From Fimbriimonadales bacterium (GTDB lineage: Bacteria; Armatimonadota; Fimbriimonadia; Fimbriimonadales; GBS-DC), in NCBI GenBank assembly GCA_026003075.1, contig BPGO01000001.1, positions 62,001 to 126,000 of the forward strand: a stretch of 64,000 bases of DNA, in the 5' to 3' direction. The notes under the pieces are model-generated. The model worked only from the letters and a program-made list of their open reading frames with translations, made no database searches and was not told where the DNA came from. The position numbers and the translations under genes were made by a program. Position 1 is the stretch's first letter. Every line of letters starts with the position of its first letter. Of this stretch, positions 63,211 through 64,000 are shown one piece after another.

Positions 63211-63882
63211 ATGGGTGAACAAGTGAAGCCAGGGCTGGGCTATGGCGTCTACTCGTATGCGGAGGTGGCGCGATTGCTGGGGATTACGCCCCATCGGGTG
63301 GCGCGCTGGGCGGACGGCTACCTGTTTCCGTTGAAGTGGGGACAGGGCTACTCTGCGCCTGTGCTGCAGTCGCATACTCATCAGCGGGGCGTGCTTTCCT
63401 TCCCCGAGCTCATCGAACTGATGTTCGTGCGCGAGTTTGTGGCACTGGGCGTCTCATTGCCCCATGTGCGAGCGACAGCGGAGGCGCTGGCGCAAGAAGT
63501 GGGCGATTATCCGTTCACGCGCAGGCGTGTACTGGTGGGAGGGCGTGAATTGCTGGTGCGCGAGACGGAACACATCTTGCGCCGACCCGATATCGGGCAA
63601 CTCGTGGCGGATTTCGCTGAAACACTGGCAACGCAAATAGAGATAGAGGACGACCATGTGCGCAGATACTATCCACCACAGTACGCACGGCAAGTCTACT
63701 TAGACCGAGCCATTCGTGGCGGTGAACCCGTGGTGTCCGAGCATGCGATACCCACGCGCGTCATCTACGCCCTCTGGGAGCAGGAACATGATTTGGAGCG
63801 TGTTGCGGATTACTTTGATCTACCTATCGAATCCATCTCCGCAGCCGTCCGCTACGAGGGCGAGTGGCGCTTGAGCGCGTAA
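63211..63882 (+). CDS. MerR-like HTH plus DUF433 protein, probable antitoxin
   Basis: 223 residues from the ATG at 63211; a GTG just before it is also in frame. Residues about 12-75 look like a MerR-type helix-turn-helix (YSYAEVARLLGITPHRVARW). The C-terminal part (DRAIRGGEPVVSEHAIPTRVIYALWEQEHDLERVADYFDL) is a DUF433 domain. DUF433 proteins are antitoxins of the DUF5615 PIN-like toxins. The next gene begins like such a toxin 27 nt downstream. The antitoxin role is inferred from domain and pairing. Confidence 0.8.
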   Translation: MGEQVKPGLGYGVYSYAEVARLLGITPHRVARWADGYLFPLKWGQGYSAPVLQSHTHQRGVLSFPELIELMFVREFVALGVSLPHVRATAEALAQEVGDYPFTRRRVLVGGRELLVRETEHILRRPDIGQLVADFAETLATQIEIEDDHVRRYYPPQYARQVYLDRAIRGGEPVVSEHAIPTRVIYALWEQEHDLERVADYFDLPIESISAAVRYEGEWRLSA

Positions 63883-63909
63883 AATTTGGCACAACGCTGT
63901 ATATCGCTT

Positions 63910-64000
63910 GTGAAGAAACTACTTTTCGATGAGAATATCTCGCAGCGACTGGTGGAATTCGTTAACCGCGAGTCGCGTCTTGTCGAAATGGCGCATATTC
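63910..64000 (+). CDS. DUF5615 PIN-like toxin, N-terminus only (cut by window edge)
   Basis: From a GTG at 63910 the frame is open to the edge and reads MKKLLFDENISQRLVEFVNR and ten further residues. The LLFDENIS motif (usually FLLDENLSxRLV) with its first acidic pair is typical of DUF5615 nucleases related to PIN/Mut7-C domains. Thirty residues are visible; the other acidic active-site residues lie outside. It pairs with the DUF433 gene. Confidence 0.65.
   Translation, partial: MKKLLFDENISQRLVEFVNRESRLVEMAHI

Noticed and set aside
1-64000. tRNA or rRNA genes
   Set aside because: No cloverleaf with a GGTTCGAATCC-type arm or conserved rRNA stretch was recognised by eye; a tRNA scan would be needed to exclude a missed one.

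Overview
The window looks like chromosomal DNA of a GC-rich, probably thermophilic bacterium, most likely of the Armatimonadota (a Fimbriimonadales-like lineage). The main clue is a set of prepilin-type proteins with the N-terminal [10 protein letters not shown] signal, a following FPVFA(Q/R)[10 protein letters not shown] stretch and a C-terminal FADGH-type motif. These are typical of that phylum. The assignment is inferred from gene content and was not tested by a search. No rRNA, tRNA or CRISPR array was seen.

Layout. 1-2204: a minus-strand operon xerC-like / hslV / ABC-exporter membrane protein (cut by the left edge), with 4-nt overlaps. 2422-9182: a SARP-type BTAD/NB-ARC/TPR regulator, then three secreted-protein genes (a structural protein, a trypsin-like protease, a dockerin protein). 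The promoter of these genes carries a textbook SARP-type heptamer repeat. 9241-16271: a 2219-residue secreted multidomain protein and a lipoprotein. 16452-25075: a GAF protein, an Fe-S PD-(D/E)XK nuclease, a DivIC-like protein, a cupin, an M28 peptidase, an N-terminally truncated Mfd and a histidine kinase. 25237-27331: a CIRCE-controlled groES-groEL operon. 27428-30964: a prepilin and a feo iron operon in which FeoB is split into two genes. 31152-35437: MBL hydrolase, plsX, rpmF, DUF177; nadD, rsfS, TPR protein. 35480-37707: a prepilin remnant, a decayed IS5-like element and an intact prepilin. 37820-43737: pgk, DinB, a propeller/toroid protein, a zinc-ribbon membrane protein and a sugar nucleotidyltransferase. 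43738-46081: a decayed accessory patch with HEPN/MNT remnants, a frameshifted HAF/PEP-CTERM gene, a 21-bp tandem array and 36-bp direct repeats. 46077-52249: a GAF histidine kinase, pstB, a membrane-anchored protein, an MFS transporter and a PLP-dependent lyase/decarboxylase. 52275-54948: a restriction-modification unit flanked by an exact 82-bp direct repeat that is the atp promoter. 54940-61306: atpBEFHAG (no atpDC), ribH and an M42 aminopeptidase. 61392-64000: a mosaic DNA methyltransferase and a DUF433/DUF5615 toxin-antitoxin pair cut by the right edge.

Gene expression. Many operons start with a -10 hexamer 6-8 nt before the start codon and have no Shine-Dalgarno site, which suggests leaderless transcripts. 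Genes inside operons have strong GGAGG sites or ATGA overlaps. The clearest candidate observations are the R-M insertion with an 82-bp promoter duplication, the SARP box outside Actinobacteria, the truncated Mfd, and the FeoB split with its own internal ribosome-binding site.
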